Shown: positions 6,824-8,359 of the stretch, piece after piece
How positions within the stretch are numbered: the first letter of the stretch is position 1
How the letters are laid out: the number at the start of each line of letters is the position of its first letter
NCBI GenBank assembly: GCA_024636405.1
Contig: JAGXHC010000030.1
Location: 1 to 8,359 of the forward strand
DNA from: Sulfitobacter sp.
GTDB lineage: Bacteria > Pseudomonadota > Alphaproteobacteria > Rhodobacterales > Rhodobacteraceae
DNA: 8,359 bases
Direction of reading: 5' to 3'
The notes under the pieces: model-generated
Told to the model about the DNA's origin: nothing
The model's database searches: none
What the model saw: only the letters and a program-made list of their open reading frames with translations
Position numbers and translations under genes: made by a program

Positions 6824-7984
6824 TTAATACCGGGTCAAGTGCGCGGTGAAAAAGCCGTCGCCTGCCTCGTTTACGTCAAACCGCTTTGAAAAACGGCAAT
6901 TCCACCCCGGTTGCCGCGCCAGAAATGCCGCGATCCGGTCCTCGTTCTCAACAGAAAACAGCGAACAGGTGGCATAGGCCAAGGTCCCGCCCGGCGCGGT
7001 AAGGTCCGCAGCGATATCAAGGATGTCGTCCTGCACCCGGTTCAGCGCGCTCAGCTGTTCCGCCGTCAGCAGCCATTTACCTTCAGCAGCGCGCCGCCAC
7101 GCACCGCTGCCACTGCACGGCACGTCGCAGAGCACCGTGTCAAAAGCTGCGTGATCCTTGAGGTTTTCGTTGTCCAGCACGGTGATGGACGCCCCTGCAC
7201 GTTGCGCGCGCGCAGACAAATCCGTCATGCGGCGCGGGTCCTTGTCATAGGCAAATACGGTTCGTGCCGGATCCATGGCAAGTGCAAGCGCCTTGCCGCC
7301 GCCGCCGGCGCAATAATCAAGCACCCTGCCGTCCGCTGGAAGGGCCGCGACAACCGCTTGGCTGGCGGCGTCCTGTAGTTCCACCCATCCGTCAAGATAG
7401 GTGGCGCAGTTGCGGATCTTTCTGCTGCCGTCAGTGACCGTCAGCGCCGTGGGAGCCAGCGGATTGAGTTCTGTTGTGATGCCTTCTTCGGCCAAGCGCG
7501 CCGTGGCTGTGGCAATGTCGGATCGCGCCGTGTTCACCCGCAGGCAAACCGGCGCGCGCGATTGCAGCACAAGCGCGGCATCTTCGGCTTTGTCCCCCAA
7601 CGAGGCTGTGAACAGCGCGATCAGCCAATCAGGCAGGTTCCACACAGTTGCTGTGTCGCCTGGCGGCGCAGGCGCGGTGCGCTCGGCCTCCTCAAGGGGC
7701 GCAGGCGCATGGCCCGCACCATCAAAAAGAGGCACAGGATCAATGGTTTGGTGGCGCAGCAGACCGATCATAAGCGCCCGGCCCGTCGTGCCGCCACCCA
7801 GATATGCCGCCGTACGTCTGCAACGCAGCACGTCAAACACATGATCGCGAACGGCGGCACGATCTTTGGAGCCGGCAAAGCGGCTGCGCCGCGCCCAGCG
7901 GGTCAGGGCCTGCTCCGCCGCCATACCGCCGCCCATGTCATCAAGGACCTCAATGGCCGCAGAAATGCGCGCGCCGGGGGTCAT
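6824..7984 (-). CDS. RsmB/NOP-family RNA m5C methyltransferase
   Basis: A 386-residue SAM-dependent methyltransferase of the RsmB/NOL1/NOP2/Sun family, which methylates cytosine C5 in rRNA or tRNA. SAM motif I is DYCAGGGGKALA (223-234); D247 in YDKDP is the likely ribose-binding acid; motif IV is DVPCSGSG with C290 (287-294); motif VI is YATCS with the catalytic C340 (337-341). The two-cysteine pair of the family is therefore complete. The N-terminal part (residues 1-140) has the family's WARRSRFAGSKDRAAVRDHVFD helix region but is short and I do not recognise a full NusB domain, unlike E. coli RsmB (429 residues). The target base is therefore uncertain, and no rsmB symbol is given. The ATG at 7984 gives MTPGARISAAIEVLDDM, a family-like beginning, though no strong ribosome binding site precedes it. 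It is followed after 77 bp by cckA on the same strand with no terminator, so read-through is possible. Confidence 0.88.
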   Translation of the reverse strand: MTPGARISAAIEVLDDMGGGMAAEQALTRWARRSRFAGSKDRAAVRDHVFDVLRCRRTAAYLGGGTTGRALMIGLLRHQTIDPVPLFDGAGHAPAPLEEAERTAPAPPGDTATVWNLPDWLIALFTASLGDKAEDAALVLQSRAPVCLRVNTARSDIATATARLAEEGITTELNPLAPTALTVTDGSRKIRNCATYLDGWVELQDAASQAVVAALPADGRVLDYCAGGGGKALALAMDPARTVFAYDKDPRRMTDLSARAQRAGASITVLDNENLKDHAAFDTVLCDVPCSGSGAWRRAAEGKWLLTAEQLSALNRVQDDILDIAADLTAPGGTLAYATCSLFSVENEDRIAAFLARQPGWNCRFSKRFDVNEAGDGFFTAHLTRY

Positions 7985-8359
7985 GGTGATTTAATCAGAT
8001 TAAAGACGTGGCGCAACACTTTGAACTCTAATGCTATTATTGTCAGACAGCTCGGCCAAAAGCGGTAAATTTGAACGTCACGCACTTGGTTTTCATTTTG
8101 CGAAAAGTGTTTCGTTAAGGTCAAATACTTCTCCAATGCATAACATTTGCGCGTCGGAACGCAAAATTGCGCACGTTTGTGGTTGGATCATTGGCTTGAG
8201 TTCCGGCTTCAGTGTCTCGCTGATCCGGCCACCCTGTGCAAGATTATTTGATCAGGCCAAACCAAGCGCCACGCCCACTCCCTACGAAAATGCAACGAGC
8301 AACAACAGAGCATGCGATTGCAGCAGATGTGGCGCTGTCCCGCTCTTGGTCCGGTTGGC
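7985..8359. other. Upstream region without a supported gene
   Basis: This 375-bp stretch looks more AT-rich and less codon-biased than the genes to its left, especially 7990-8180. On the plus strand one frame is open from an ATG at 8031 to the window edge (109 codons plus 2 bases), beginning right after an in-frame TGA. It lacks a ribosome binding site, is unusually rich in Cys and Ser, does not favour G/C at third positions as the real genes do, and resembles nothing I recognise, so I do not call it a gene. A short minus-strand frame entering from the right ends at a TAA at about 8243-8245 and could be the tail of an outside gene; this too is unsupported. The promoter of the methyltransferase gene should lie here. 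Confidence 0.5.
8095..8124 (-). promoter_or_regulatory. Weak candidate promoter for methyltransferase gene
   Basis: On the minus strand, TTGACC (8119-8124) and CAAAAT (8095-8100) are 18 bp apart, about 110 bp before the ATG at 7984. The -35 matches 5 of 6 bases and the -10 matches 4 of 6. In AT-rich DNA such matches arise easily, so this is only a candidate. Confidence 0.25.

Noticed and set aside
7991..8003. TTAA-N5-TTAA upstream of the methyltransferase gene as a second CtrA box
   Set aside because: The spacing is 5 bp rather than 7, and the region is AT-rich, so chance is likely.
8265..8336. Inverted repeat AGCGCCAC / GTGGCGCT near the right edge
   Set aside because: Only 8 bp with a 56-nt loop and no U-tract or mobile-element context; easily due to chance.
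8290..8359. Plus-strand ATG at 8290 as a gene start running off the window
   Set aside because: Only 23 codons are visible, no ribosome binding site precedes it, and the translation is not recognised.

Overview
The window looks like core chromosome of an alphaproteobacterium, most likely Rhodobacterales (Roseobacter group). The RecA amino terminus (MATADLL...), a full-length CckA hybrid kinase, an SOS operator of the GTTC-N7-GTTC direct-repeat type in front of recA, and a TTAA-N7-TTAA CtrA-type box in front of cckA all point there. I identified it from reading the translations and motifs; no database search was run. I see no phage, insertion sequence, CRISPR array, tRNA or rRNA.

Layout, left to right. 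(1) Bases 1-2370, minus strand: alaS (alanyl-tRNA synthetase), with its 3' end cut off by the window edge. (2) Bases 2371-2545: a short gap holding a strong 13-bp-stem terminator for recA and the alaS leader. (3) Bases 2546-3616, minus strand: recA. (4) Bases 3617-3808: a divergent control region with the recA ribosome binding site, a candidate promoter, an SOS box and a 9-bp inverted repeat built from the same GTTC/GAAC half-sites. (5) Bases 3809-4402, plus strand: a small sulfotransferase-like P-loop protein with a TTG start. (6) Bases 4413-6746, minus strand: cckA, convergent with the sulfotransferase-like gene after only 10 bp. (7) Bases 6747-6823: a 77-bp gap with a perfect CtrA-type box and a GANTC methylation site. 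(8) Bases 6824-7984, minus strand: an RsmB/NOP-family RNA m5C methyltransferase without a recognisable NusB domain. (9) Bases 7985-8359: no gene I can support.

How the parts relate. alaS and recA point the same way but are separated by a terminator, so they should be independent units. recA looks like a classic LexA-controlled gene. cckA encodes the kinase at the top of the CckA-ChpT-CtrA phosphorelay, and the box in front of it suggests feedback by CtrA. The methyltransferase gene reads towards cckA with no visible terminator, so some cckA transcription may come from upstream. The most interesting point is that two global regulons, SOS and CtrA, each have a recognisable operator within about 3.1 kb, flanking a small enzyme of unknown substrate. 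I do not see an entirely new system here.
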